A stretch of DNA of 64,000 bases, taken from the NCBI GenBank assembly GCA_009809945.1, contig WTPW01000023.1, positions 154,848-218,847 on the forward strand, read 5' to 3'. Below are positions 35,225-46,673 of this stretch, piece after piece. Position 1 is the stretch's first letter, and each line of letters opens with the position of its first letter. The notes under the pieces were generated by a model. That model had not been told where the DNA came from. It worked only from the letters and a program-made list of their open reading frames with translations, and did no database searches. This stretch comes from Gigaspora margarita (Eukaryota > Glomeromycota > Glomeromycetes > Diversisporales > Gigasporaceae). Position numbers and translations under genes: made by a program.

Positions 35225-37190
35225 TTTTATCGGACAATTACGGGAAATTAAGGTTTCTACCTGGTGATACCGGATGAGGATAATGGAAAAAAATAAACGT
35301 CAAAAATCGAATTGGTATATTTGGGATCTAAAATAAAAAAAAAAATGAAAAAAATGGGTCAGCTGGTAATGCAAACTGAATAATCAACTTTGCATAGCCT
35401 TAGGCTTAAGAGTTAAAAAAAAAACAGAAACCATTTCCCAGGGCAATGCCCGGGCACTGTGAGATAGTTTGTATTGTTAGTTATCAAATTGATCAGATTA
35501 TCTTACCTCTGAAAGTTCTTGAAATGTTCCGAGTTGGTCAGTCAGATTTTTTTTAAAAAAAAAATTACTGTAAATTAATAGAATAACCTTGTTTTCATTT
35601 CGTACAACAAAGGAACAAAAAATTGAGTCAGCAGACATATTTTTTCTATCAGTCTTATCGGGCAATTACAGGAAATTAAGGTTTCTACCTGATGATACCG
35701 GATGAGGATAACAGAAAAAAATAAACGTAAAAATTGAATTGGCATATGTAGGATTTAAAAAAAAAAAATTGAAAAAATGGGGCAGCGGGTAATGCAAACT
35801 GAATCATCGACTTTGCGTGGCCTTAGGCTTAAGAGTCAAAAAAAAAAACAGAAACCATTTCCCAGGGCAATGCCCNNNNNNNNNNNNNNNNNNNNNNNNN
35901 NNNNNNNNNNNNNNNNNNNNNNNNNNNNNNNNNNNNNNNNNNNNNNNNNNNNNNNNNNNNNNNNNNNNNNNNNNNNNNNNNNNNNNNNNNNNNNNNNNNN
36001 NNNNNNNNNNNNNNNNNNNNNNNNNNNNNNNNNNNNNNNNNNNNNNNNNNNNNNNNNNNNNNNNNNNNNNNNNNNNNNNNNNNNNNNNNNNNNNNNNNNN
36101 NNNNNNNNNNNNNNNNNNNNNNNNNNNNNNNNNNNNNNNNNNNNNNNNNNNNNNNNNNNNNNNNNNNNNNNNNNNNNNNNNNNNNNNNNNNNNNNNNNNN
36201 NNNNNNNNNNNNNNNNNNNNNNNNNNNNNNNNNNNNNNNNNNNNNNNNNNNNNNNNNNNNNNNNNNNNNNNNNNNNNNNNNNNNNNNNNNNNNNNNNNNN
36301 NNNNNNNNNNNNNNNNNNNNNNNNNNNNNNNNNNNNNNNNNNNNNNNNNNNNNNNNNNNNNNNNNNNNNNNNNNNNNNNNNNNNNNNNNNNNNNNNNNNN
36401 NNNNNNNNNNNNNNNNNNNNNNNNNNNNNNNNNNNNNNNNNNNNNNNNNNNNNNNNNNNNNNNNNNNNNNNNNNNNNNNNNNNNNNNNNNNNNNNNNNNN
36501 NNNNNNNNNNNNNNNNNNNNNNNNNNNNNNNNNNNNNNNNNNNNNNNNNNNNNNNNNNNNNNNNNNNNNNNNNNNNNNNNNNNNNNNNNNNNNNNNNNNN
36601 NNNNNNNNNNNNNNNNNNNNNNNNNNNNNNNNNNNNNNNNNNNNNNNNNNNNNNNNNNNNNNNNNNNNNNNNNNNNNNNNNNNNNNNNNNNNNNNNNNNN
36701 NNNNNNNNNNNNNNNNNNNNNNNNNNNNNNNNNNNNNNNNNNNNNNNNNNNNNNNNNNNTTTTTATTGTTAGTTATCAAATTCATCAGATTATCTTACCT
36801 CTGAAAGTTCCTGAAATGCTCCGAGTTGGTCAGTTGCATTTTTTTTTTAAAAAAAAATTACTGTAAATTAATAGTATAATCTTGTTTTCATTTCGTACAA
36901 CAAAGGAACAAAAAATTGAGTCAGCAGTCATATTTTTTCNATCAGTCTTATNGGATAATTACGGGAAATTAAGGTTTCTACGATGAGGATAACAGAAAAA
37001 AATAAGCGTCAAAAATCGAATTGGCATATTTGGGATCTAAAAAAAAAAAAAAATTGAAAAAATGGGTCAGCGGGTAATGCAAACTGAATCATCAACTTTG
37101 CGTGGACTTAGGCTTAAAAGTCAAAAAAAAAACAGAAACCATTTCCCAGGGCAATGCCCGGGCACTGTGAGATAGTTTTTATTGTTAGCT
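35225..37190. repeat. 423-bp tandem satellite interrupted by an assembly gap
   Basis: The landmark GGGCAATGCCCGGGCACTG recurs at 35441, 35864 (cut by the gap) and 37149. The first spacing is 423 bp and the second (1285 bp) is about three periods. Each unit also has GTTTCTACCTGGTGATACCG, GGGTCAGCTGGTAATGCAAA and TCAGATTATCTTACCTCTGA. Decayed copies lie at 58150-58400 and, inverted, 58640-58900. Confidence 0.9.
35876..36759. other. assembly gap (884 N)
   Basis: Undetermined bases within the tandem satellite. The gap length is close to two repeat units, so the hidden sequence is probably more satellite. Confidence 1.
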
Positions 37191-39175
37191 GGCGATACAC
37201 AGTATGTGACTCACTAACGTATGTTATTAATGTTATCCATATCTCGATTTAATTTCAAAGATACAAAATGTGCATAACGAACGGAAGCGATTTTTTAAAT
37301 TGAAAGATGCAAAGTGCATGTAATGAAAAAATCGATTTTTTAAAAAATAATAGAAAATGACAACTGATTATTAATTCATATTAGTAGACAAATTACGAAT
37401 TATTACGATATTAACATGAAATGTCGCAATAATCACCCCTGTAAGAAAAGTGGCACGTGTGATATCCGTGCCATTATGGGTATACGCGTGAATTTTGGAC
37501 CGCAAATGGACCGGATTTTGCAGCAGTTTACTAAGCCAAAATACACGTATTTTGGCACGTTCACTAAAATAACGGAAAGGCATGGGATAGTGCACCGTGT
37601 TTGACACGTGAGGTACGGGATGGTTTCTTTTCACCGTGCCATTTTTGGCACGTTCACCCATAAATTTTGAACAGTAAATGGACTGGATTTTGCAGCAGTT
37701 TACTAATCCAAAATCCACAGATTTTGGCACGGATTTTTGGCACGTTTTTCTACAGAAATTGCAGTGAAGGAACGGTTTGTGGACCGTGATTTGCACATGC
37801 AATTTTTTCCGGAGGCACGTAATGGTTGTTTTTTCCTGTGTCATTTTGGACCATACCACGTGCCACTTTTTCTTACAGGGCACAGATTCGTCTTAGTCTT
37901 ATTTAAATTTTCCCACGGCCTGATTTTAGTTGAATCGATCAAAGTTTTTCTCGCCCTTCGGTCACGTTTTCTGAAAATGCCTAATCAAAAACGTTTAAAC
38001 AGGACAAATGTCGTAATTATTACAAATTTAATAAATCGGCATAGACTGATTAAAGTTTTCTCAAACTCTGGTTACGTTTTTTGAATATGATCAATCAAAA
38101 ATGTTTATATGGGAAATGTCGTAACTATTAAATACTCACAACCTGGTCACGTTTTCTGAAGATGACCAATCAAAAACGTTTAAATGACGAACTCTGAATT
38201 AGAAGGTTTAGACTTGATGTCACGATGATCAATCAAAAACGGTTAAACGGGAACAAATGTCGTAATTATTGAATCGGCGTAAACTGATCAAAGTTTTTCT
38301 CACATTCTGGTCACGTTTTCTGAAGATGACCAATCAAAAACGTNAAAACAGAAACCATTTCCCAGGGCAATGCCCGGGCACTGTGAGATAGTTTTTATTG
38401 TTAGCTGGCGATACACAGTATGTGACTCACTAACGTATGTTATTAATGTTATCCATATCTCGATTTAATTTCAAAGATACAAAATGTGCATAACGAACGG
38501 AAGCGATTTTTTAAATTGAAAGATGCAAAGTGCATGTAATGAAAAAATCGATTTTTTAAAAAATAATAGAAAATGACAACTGATTATTAATTCATATTAG
38601 TAGACAAATTACGAATTATTACGATATTAACATGAAATGTCGCAATAATCACAGATTCGTCTTAGTCTTATTTAAATTTTCCCACGGCCTGATTTTAGTT
38701 GAATCGATCAAAGTTTTTCTCGCCCTTCGGTCACGTTTTCTGAAAATGCCTAATCAAAAACGTTTAAACAGGACAAATGTCGTAATTATTACAAATTTAA
38801 TAAATCGGCATAGACTGATTAAAGTTTTCTCAAACTCTGGTTACGTTTTTTGAATATGATCAATCAAAAATGTTTATATGGGAAATGTCGTAACTATTAA
38901 AAATTTAATGATTCGGCTAGACAGATCAAAGTTTTTCTCACAACCTGGTCACGTTTTCTGAAGATGACCAATCAAAAACGTTTAAATGACGAACTCTGAA
39001 TTAGAAGGTTTAGACTTGATGTCACGATGATCAATCAAAAACGGTTAAACGGGAACAAATGTCGTAATTATTGAATCGGCGTAAACTGATCAAAGTTTTT
39101 CTCACATTCTGGTCACGTTTTCTGAAGATGACCAATCAAAAACGTTTAAATGGACAAACTCTGAATTAGAAGGTT
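37127..39175. repeat. segment present twice in tandem, joined at a single N
   Basis: 37127-38343 and 38345-39175 are near-identical apart from two differences. Copy A carries the 444-bp insertion at 37437-37880, and lacks about 40 bp that copy B has (around ATGATTCGGCTAGACAGATC, 38910-38940). Both contain several imperfect units with GGTCACGTTTTCTGAAGATG and CCAATCAAAAACGTTTAAA. The single N at 38344 marks the joint. Long open frames in both copies are identical shadows. Confidence 0.9.
37437..37880. mobile_element. 444-bp GGCACG-rich MITE with filled and empty sites in the same window
   Basis: Inverted ends CCCTGTAAGAAAAGTGGCAC and, on the minus strand, CCCTGTAAGAAAAAGTGGCA. It is flanked by CAC on each side (37434-37436 and 37881-37883). 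The duplicated segment at about 38641 has the uninterrupted site ATAATCACAGATTCG, so the target duplication is 3 bp. TTTTGCAGCAGTTTACTA occurs twice inside and links it to the elements at 8.5-9.3 and 33.3 kb. The superfamily is uncertain. Confidence 0.92.
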
Positions 39176-39198
39176 TAGATTTTTTTTTAATATCTGTA

Positions 39199-39361
39199 AG
39201 GGGAAGGGGAAAATTAAACAACTATGAGATTCAAATGAACCAAGATTAGGTTCAAACGAACCTAAATTAGGTTCAAACGAACCTAATTTAGGTTCATTTG
39301 ATCCTAATTTAGGTTCATTTGAACCTCGTTTAATTTTAATAGTTGTTTAATTCCCCTCCCT
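39199..39361. repeat. foldback of GGTTCATTTGAACC words
   Basis: AAAATTAAACAACTATGAG on the left pairs with TTAATAGTTGTTTAATTCCC on the right. Between them CCTAAATTAGGTTC and GAACCTAATTTAGG words form a nearly perfect palindrome. A MITE is likely. Confidence 0.8.
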
Positions 39362-39379
39362 TCAAAGATAAAAAAAATA

Positions 39380-39690
39380 ACATTAAGCGAAGTTTTAATT
39401 TCAAACAGACTTAGTTTGTTTAAGACACCGGGTGATTAATGAAACTGGTTATTCTACCCCAGTATTGCCAACAATAATTGTTGAGTTAGGCTGTGGAAAT
39501 CGCGTGTTTAGCTCCCCAGTGTCTGGTGCTTGGTAACGGATATTATGTGAGAAATCATTGGTGACTTTTAACGCGGGTTGTCGACAACCCATGTGCAAAG
39601 GTCGTGATAAAAGAACTATAGGTGTTAACAAGAGGATGTTGTGCAATAACTATGGCGAATGAAAATGGTTTTAAAGATTGAGTTTTTGCC
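39380..39690. other. segment with an open minus-strand frame, unassigned
   Basis: The minus strand is open at 39449-39646 (RPLHMGCRQPALKVTNDFSH...). It is a little GC-richer than the surroundings. No domain, introns or paralogue found, so no gene is claimed. Confidence 0.25.
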
Positions 39691-42340
39691 TTAGGCCGTT
39701 CGAAGTTAATTTTCAGTTAACATCACTTTCTAGGACTCTCGGAAAAGGGGAGGCAGAAAATGAACGAACATATAAAATGAACAAATTATTTTTAAAGTAG
39801 TAAATCTATTATAACAAATTGACTTCAATTTAAAATTTAGCCTAGGGATTCTCGTTGAGTTGCTAATTAGGTCAGATAAATTTGATTGAGTAGTTAACAT
39901 TCCATTCCTCTTATGAAAGAGAGGAGCAAAAAAAAATAAATAAATTAAATAAATAAATAAATAAAAAACTATATAATATATTCATCGAGAAAAAGAACTT
40001 ATGTACTTACAATTTTTACAGCCAAAATTCTCGTGATCCAGTAATCGGATCTGCATCATTTTAAAGTATTGTATGCAGCGATCACAGATCGAATTTTTGA
40101 GGTTTACTAATTCTCCCAAGTTCCTATTGGCCGAATGTAAATTTTGTCTCTCATTGAATGAAATAAATCACTGTTTGAGTTTACTAATTCCTCAAGTTCA
40201 TATTGGCAGAATTCAAAATTTGTCACTCATTGAATGAAATAAATCACTGTTTGGGGTCTACTAATTCCCCAAGTTCCAATTGGTCGAATGCCAAATTTTG
40301 TCTTTCATTGAATGAAATAAATCACTGTTTGGGGTTTAGGCTGTTTGAAGTTAATTTTTCGATTAACATTACCCAATGGCCCACCGGCCCTCCTGGTAAA
40401 AAGAACATATGAAAAAAAAAATAAAAAAATAAAATGTTATCGTTATTTAGAAATCAAATTCAAATGTAATTTGTTACTTCGTGCAAGATATTACTAGTAT
40501 ATATTAAGCATTTATAAAGTAGCTGATTTACGTACGTACTTAACTCTATATATGGGGTTGCCTAAAGTGGAACAGAACACGTGACACCTGACCAATCAAA
40601 TTAAGAATTTGAGCGAGGCAACAAAAATGAGAAGTGAAACCCTTGAAAAATACAAAAAACGGTAGTCTAAACCTACCTTGGTTAATTAAAAATGTATGGA
40701 AGGAATTTTGCTTAGGCCAATTGAAGTTAATTTTTCAGTTAACATCACCCCTCCTCTTTCTTTTGGTGTCTCTCACATATAAAAAAAGTAAAAATTAAAA
40801 AAATACCATATAACCACGAAATAATGTGATGGGGTGTGCTTCGATTTATGGTCTAAATTAAGATTAATTCAGGCTGAAATTCGAAATAACTCTCTATGCG
40901 TTATTTCGCGATTATACGGCAAATATAAAATAAAAAATAATATAAAATAAAAAATAATTTAAAATAAAAAAAATTAAAATAAAAAATCAATTTAAAATAA
41001 AAAAATTTAATAAAAAAATAATTTAAAATAATATAAAATAATTTAAAATAAAATAAAATAACTTAAAAGAATTAAAAAAAAAAATCTTTAAAAAAAATGA
41101 GAAAAAAAATAAATAATAAAAAATAAAGCCAAAATTTTGGTTCCTACTTGGCTGCAGAGATGGTAAAACTGGAGGTTATTTGCCTTCTTTTCAAATGACC
41201 TAGGTCATTTCAGACTAACAGCTAAAATTTATAATAAAATTGAGGTTATTTGAGGTCATTTGAAAGTCATTTGAAGGTTATTTGAAGGTTATTTACTATC
41301 TCTACTTGGCTGTTCTCTTATATATGTTTATTTTTAGTTTGCAATAAAAAGATTCAAGAAAGACTGCTGGAAAAAAGAGCATTCTAAGTGTTTTTTTTTT
41401 ATTCAATTGTGAAGAGCTAGAGAATTAGTATTAAATAAGTAAGAAGAAATATTTAAATAAACATTGAACTTTTATGGAAATAACAATTCCAAACCAATTA
41501 TTTGAATTAATACTTTTATATTAATTTTTAAGCCATCTGATTAGTGATTTATTTCATTTGATGAGAAATAAAATTTGCATTCAACTAATAGAAACTTGGG
41601 AAATTAGTAAACCCAAAATTCAAATTTGTAATCATTGCATACATACTTTAAAATGATGCAAATCTGATAAATAGATCACAAGAATTTTGGCTATAAAATT
41701 ATACATACTGTACATATGTATAAAGTTCTTTTTTTGAATAAATGCATTATGTAATTAATTAAATAATTTTTTATTTTTGCTACTTTCTTTTATAAGAGAA
41801 ATGTAATGTTAACTACTGAATCAAATTTTCTGACCTAATTAATAACTTAGCTAAAATCTCTAAACTAAATTCAACTTGAAACCAATTGGTTATAATAGAT
41901 TTACTATATTAATAATAGATTGTTCTTATATTTTCATTTTATTTTGCTACGCCTTCTCTTCTAAGCAGTAAAAAAGATTTGAAATTTTTTTTTGTTCTTC
42001 AGGAACATAAAATATTAAATTTATGATCCCAAAACAGTTTTAATGTTCCTATAATGAAAATTGATATTACAATCTGAACACATGCCATGACTAAATACAT
42101 ATATGCCATGCTATGACTAAAAAAAAAGGCATGCTATAACAAAAACTATCATAATAGGGAACACAAATTATAACTTTTATGTTTCCACTTAGTTCCTAAT
42201 AGGGAACATAAATTCTAAATTAAGTATTTCTAAATTTTTTTAAATATTTCTGAGAACACTAGGAACATTAAATCTTTAACACTGCTTCTGAGAGCCCTAG
42301 AAAGTAATGTTAGCTAAAAAAATTAACTTCAAACAGCCTT
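39690..42340. repeat. nested long inverted repeats with GGCCGTTCGAAGTTAA ends
   Basis: The left arm at about 39690-40130 reappears inverted at about 41600-41960. An inner pair (41140-41640 against 42330-42650) is also inverted, and the same unit recurs directly at 56230-56560. End motifs GGCCGTTCGAAGTTAATTTT and variants lie at 39693, 40337, 40710 and (inverted) 42305. A tandem of about 80 bp with TCATTGAATGAAATAAATCA occurs three times at 40100-40337. Low-complexity AAAATAATTT at 40920-41130 mirrors TTATTTTAAA at 42640-42850. No coding frame. Confidence 0.75.
41155..41304. mobile_element. 150-bp hAT-like MITE with 8-bp target duplication
   Basis: Ends CAGAGATGGTAAA and TAGAGATAGTAAA (minus strand). 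Exact flanks CTTGGCTG at 41147-41154 and 41305-41312. Interior repeats of TCATTTGA and GGTTATTTG. The related unit at 56520 is uninterrupted at this place. Confidence 0.9.
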
Positions 42341-42349
42341 ACTAATTTC

Positions 42350-43550
42350 CCCAAGTTCCTATTGGCTAAATGTAAATTTTGTCTCTCATTAAATAAAATA
42401 AATCACTAATAGGATGGCTTAAAAATTAATATAAAAAAGTATTGATTCAAATAATTGTTTTGGAATTGTTATTTCCATAAAAGTTACATGGCTATTTAAA
42501 TATTCCTTCTTTCTCATTAATACTAGTTTACAATAAAGTAAAAAAACACTTTGGAATCTCTTTTTTTAGCAGTTTTTCTTGAATTGTTTATTGCAAACTA
42601 AAATAAACATATATAAGAAAATAGCCAAAAATTTTGGCTTTATTTTTTTATTTATTTTTTTTATTTTTTTTATTTTTTATTTATTTTTTTTATTTTTTTT
42701 TTATTTTTTAAATTATTTTATTTAATTTTTTTTTATTTGGTTTGATTTATTTTTTAAATTATTTTTTATTTTAAATTATTTTTTTATTTTAAATTATATT
42801 TTTATTTTAAGTTATTTTTTTATTTAAATTATATTTTTTATTTATATTTGTTGGATAACTATAAAATAACATGTATAGTGTTATTTTAAATTGCAGCCTG
42901 GATTAAGCTTAATTTTGAGAAAATTTCAAAATTACAGCTTTTTGTGTTATTTTGTAGTTATATGGTATTTTATTTGTTTTAAATTTTTACTTTTTTATTA
43001 GCATTTGATCCATGCTTTCACTCATAGAAGATTTTTTAATATTATGCACTCAGCATTTGTTTATACTATGACAGTGAATTTTTATTCACCAATATATATA
43101 TTTAATAGTTAAAGTTTAGAATTGAAATTCTTTTAATTTTTGTATAAGAAATTCTGTAACAGAACTTACTTGCTATTCTAGTTATCAAAATACATAATTA
43201 AGTGAGTTAGTTGCATCAGAATCATATGATTTATTATATTGAATTCTGTTACAGAACTTAATTTCTAATGTGGTACATATAGTGGTTAAGGTTGAATTAG
43301 TATTGGAGCTATTGTGATTTCTACTTTAAATAAATAGAATTAAACTTTATACTCATACTGGTAATTTATTACAGTATATTTTCTCAAAATATAAAATTTA
43401 AAGTTCATTCTCTCCTGGTAATTTATTGATAATTAAATAATTATAGTTAATTATACATATACATTCTTTTGATACACAATTATTAAAGAAACCAGAATTA
43501 AATTTTATACTTATTCCAGCAATTTATTGAAACTAATTATTACAGTTAAT
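42350..43550. other. AT-rich low-complexity and degraded MITE (42845-42972)
   Basis: TTTTATTTTTTTAAA tracts to 42850, then a CpG-free copy of the TTAAGCTTAA palindromic MITE. From 43150 there is a diverged repeat containing CTGTAACAGAACTT in both orientations. No gene. Confidence 0.55.
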
Positions 43551-43551
43551 C

Positions 43552-43810
43552 ATATGGGGTGAGTCAGTAAAAAAGGAACAAATTTTTTTTAAGTAAAAGT
43601 TTTCTTGGCTTTAAGTTTAAATATCTTAACAACTATTTTAATAAATTTAATAAATTTTTTTATTTTAATCTATATAATTTCAAGATTTTTTTTAAATAAA
43701 GTATTTTTTAGCAAATTTGATTAAATAGTTGTTAAAATATTTTAATTTAAAAATTTAAAATAATTTTACTAAAATTGATTTGTCTCTTTTTTACTAACTT
43801 ACCCCATATA
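43552..43810. mobile_element. MITE family with GGGGTGAGTCAGTAAAAAAG ends, copy 2
   Basis: Same inverted ends and size as 9984-10225. The end read on the minus strand is GGGGTAAGTTAGTAAAAAAG. Confidence 0.8.
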
Positions 43811-45065
43811 GCTTTTGAAAAACAAACTTTAAAGTGAGCAGAATTATTGCAGGTTTTGAAATAGTAGAAATGGAACAAAAAATTTTTTGGTATATGATTA
43901 TATACTGTATATACATATATACTGGTAGCACCTGCAATATTAAATATATAATTGTTTTTCAGTAAACAATAAATATATATATAAGTATCAAGCTTACATT
44001 GATATGCTAAATTAAGGTAAAAACATTTATCAATTTTATTATAAATTTTAGTCTGAAATAACCTAGATCATTTGAAAAAAGGCAAATGACCTACAATTTT
44101 ACTATCCCTAGTATTATTAGCCAATCAAAATTGCCCAAAATAACTATATAAAAGTTTTAATAATAATAATTAAAAATATAAAATTTTATTTTATATTAAT
44201 CTCTGCCTATGATTTCCTTCACAATTACTTATTCAAATTAGATAAAAAAATTTCTGAAGATATATATAATATTTGGGTACAACATATTAAGATTTTAGCT
44301 AATTTGGATTAGTAATTCTTGAGAAATTGCTTAACCAGATACAGACTCAATTATGCTTTGGTCTGGGTCTGGTCCAAAGTCTGCAAACAGGTCTGGGTCT
44401 AAATATATTTATATTTTATTAATACAATTCTATAAAAAATCTTATAATTTACAAATTTTTATTATTTATCCTAACTTTATGCACTAAATAAACTTGTTTA
44501 GCATTTAAAAATACATCAAATCAGTATAAATATTTTTATTTTACTTGGAATTTAAAGAATAAATGCATAATTTTGAATTTTTGATCAAAAAAATTCAAAT
44601 TTAAGTATCTTTTCTCCAAATTTCAAGTAAAATAAAATCAATTCTACTAATTTAATATATTTTAGGTGCTGAACAAGTTTGCTTAATGCATTAAGCTAGA
44701 ATTAATTAGTAAAATTTGACGATTATAAGATTTTATAGAATTTTATTAATAAAATTCTATAAAATCTTATTATTCACAAAATATTACTAATTAATTCTAG
44801 TTTAATGCATTAAGCAAACTTGTAGAGCACCTAAAAATACATAAATCAGCAAAATTGTTTTTTTACTTGAAATTTGTTTTTTTTTACTTGAAATTTGAAG
44901 AAAAGATGCTTAAATTTGATTTTTTTGATCAAAAATCCAAAATTATATATTTATTCTCTAAATTTTAAGTAAAATAACTATGCTGATTTGATGTTTTTTA
45001 TATGTTAAACAAGTTTACTTAGTGCATACATTTAGAATTAATTGATAAAAACAGGGAATTACTTT
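43811..45065. other. repeat-only AT-rich stretch
   Basis: Contains a solo AAATGACC-type hAT end (44040-44110). Several copies of a repeat bearing TAATTCTAACTTTATGCACT and AAACTTGTTTAGCA in both orientations occur (44460, 44700, 44800, 45000). No coding frame. Confidence 0.5.
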
Positions 45066-45069
45066 TTAT

Positions 45070-46440
45070 ACCCCAAATTTGGTATTCATATTCTTTTGCA
45101 AATTTTTTAAACTTTGGACAAGATATCTTAGTAACTACTAGCCCAAATCCAACAAACTTTTTTTAAAATTCTATAGATTTGTAAAATTCAAACAAAAAAG
45201 TTTGTCGAATTTGGCCCAGTAGCTGTTAAGATATCTTACTCAAAGTTTGAAAAAAATCAAAACATCTATCAAAACAAACTATACAAAATTTCTTTAAACA
45301 TTGAGCACAAATATTTTAGCAACTACTAGGCCAAATGCAATAAACTTTTTTTGTTTGAATTCTAAATATATAGAATTCAAATTAAAAAAAATCATTAAAT
45401 TTGACTTGATAGTTACTGGGTTTTCTTTGCTCAGAATTTTAAAAAAGTTCAAAACGTATATCAAAACAAATTCTGTGCAAAATTTTTTTTAAACTTTGTA
45501 AAAATAACTTAGCAACCATCAAGCCAAATTTGATGAACCTTTTTTTATTTGAATTTTATAAATTCATAGAATTTAAATAAAAAAAAGTTCATTGAATTTG
45601 GCTTGATTGTTGCTAAAATATTTTTACTCAAATTTTAGAAAAAACTTTGGTGCAGCATTTGATTTGATATACATTTTGAATTTTTTTAAAAACTTTGAGT
45701 GAAGATACCTTAGCAACAACAGGCCAAATTCAATGCCTTTTTTTTTGTTTGAATTCTATAAATCTATAGAATTAAATAAAAAAATGATTAAATTTGACTT
45801 GATAGTTACTGGGTTATTTTTACTTAATTTTTTGAAAAAATTCAAAATGTATATTAAATCAAATGCTGTGCAAAATTTTTTTTAAAATTTAAGTGAAAAT
45901 ATTTTAGCAACCATCAAGCCAAATTTGATGACCTTTTTTTCTATGAATACATAAAATTCAAATAAAATAAAGTTCATCAATTTGGCTTGAAGTTGCTAAG
46001 ATATTTTTACTCAAAGTTTAAAAAAAATTTTGGCACAACATTTGTTTTGATATATAGTATGAATTTTTTTAAAACTTTGGATGAAGATAACCCAGTAATT
46101 ATCAAATCAAATTTAATAATTTTTTTTTATTTGAATTCTATATTCTTCCTAGCAGTTGCTAGAATATTTTTACTTAACGTTTAAAGAAATTTTGTATAGT
46201 TTGTTTGATAGACATTTTGATTTTTTTTAAATTTTGAGCAAAGATATCTTAGCAACTACTGGCCAAATTCAATAAACTTTTTTTGTTTGAATATTACAAA
46301 CCTATATAATTTTAAAAAATAAGTTTATTGGATTTGGCCTGGTAGTTACTAAGACATCTTTGCAAAGTTTAAAAAAAGTTAAATCTATAGAGGGTATAAA
46401 TAGCAAATTTGGAGGTATAAAAAGTAATCTCCTAAAACTT
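45070..46440. repeat. tandem array of about seven palindromic units, period about 190 bp
   Basis: Each unit has a centre TTTGAATTCTATA / TATAGAATTCAAA. It is flanked by (A/G)GCCAAATTCAATAAACTTT on one side and AAAGTTCATTGAATTTGGC on the other, then CTTAGCAACTA and TTTGAGTGAAGATA. Centres fall near 45175, 45365, 45560, 45765, 45945, 46130 and 46290. Same family as the palindromes at 3.1, 19.9 and 20.7 kb. Open frames here are repeat shadows. Confidence 0.85.
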
Positions 46441-46673
46441 TGTGAATTATAATATTTTACAGAATTTTACTAATAAACTTCTATAAAATCTTTTGATCCA
46501 CAAGATTTTATTATTTAATTCTAACTTAGTGCACTAAATAAACTTGTTCAGCAACTAAAATACATTAAATCAGCAAAATTGTTTTTATTTTACTTAACTT
46601 TTGGAGAAAAGATACTTAAATTTAACTTTTTTGATCAAAAATCAAAAATTATGCATCTGATAGAACCCTGGAC

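Noticed and set aside
35777-36866. Open frames of 318-349 residues across the second N tract, both strands
   Set aside because: Artefact of the assembly gap inside a non-coding satellite.
37371-37883. 170-codon minus-strand frame with several Cys
   Set aside because: It lies across the 444-bp MITE and its insertion site. The empty copy shows it is not a gene.
38632-38853. 73-codon frame identical to part of one at 37737-38084
   Set aside because: The identity comes from the duplicated segment, not from protein conservation.
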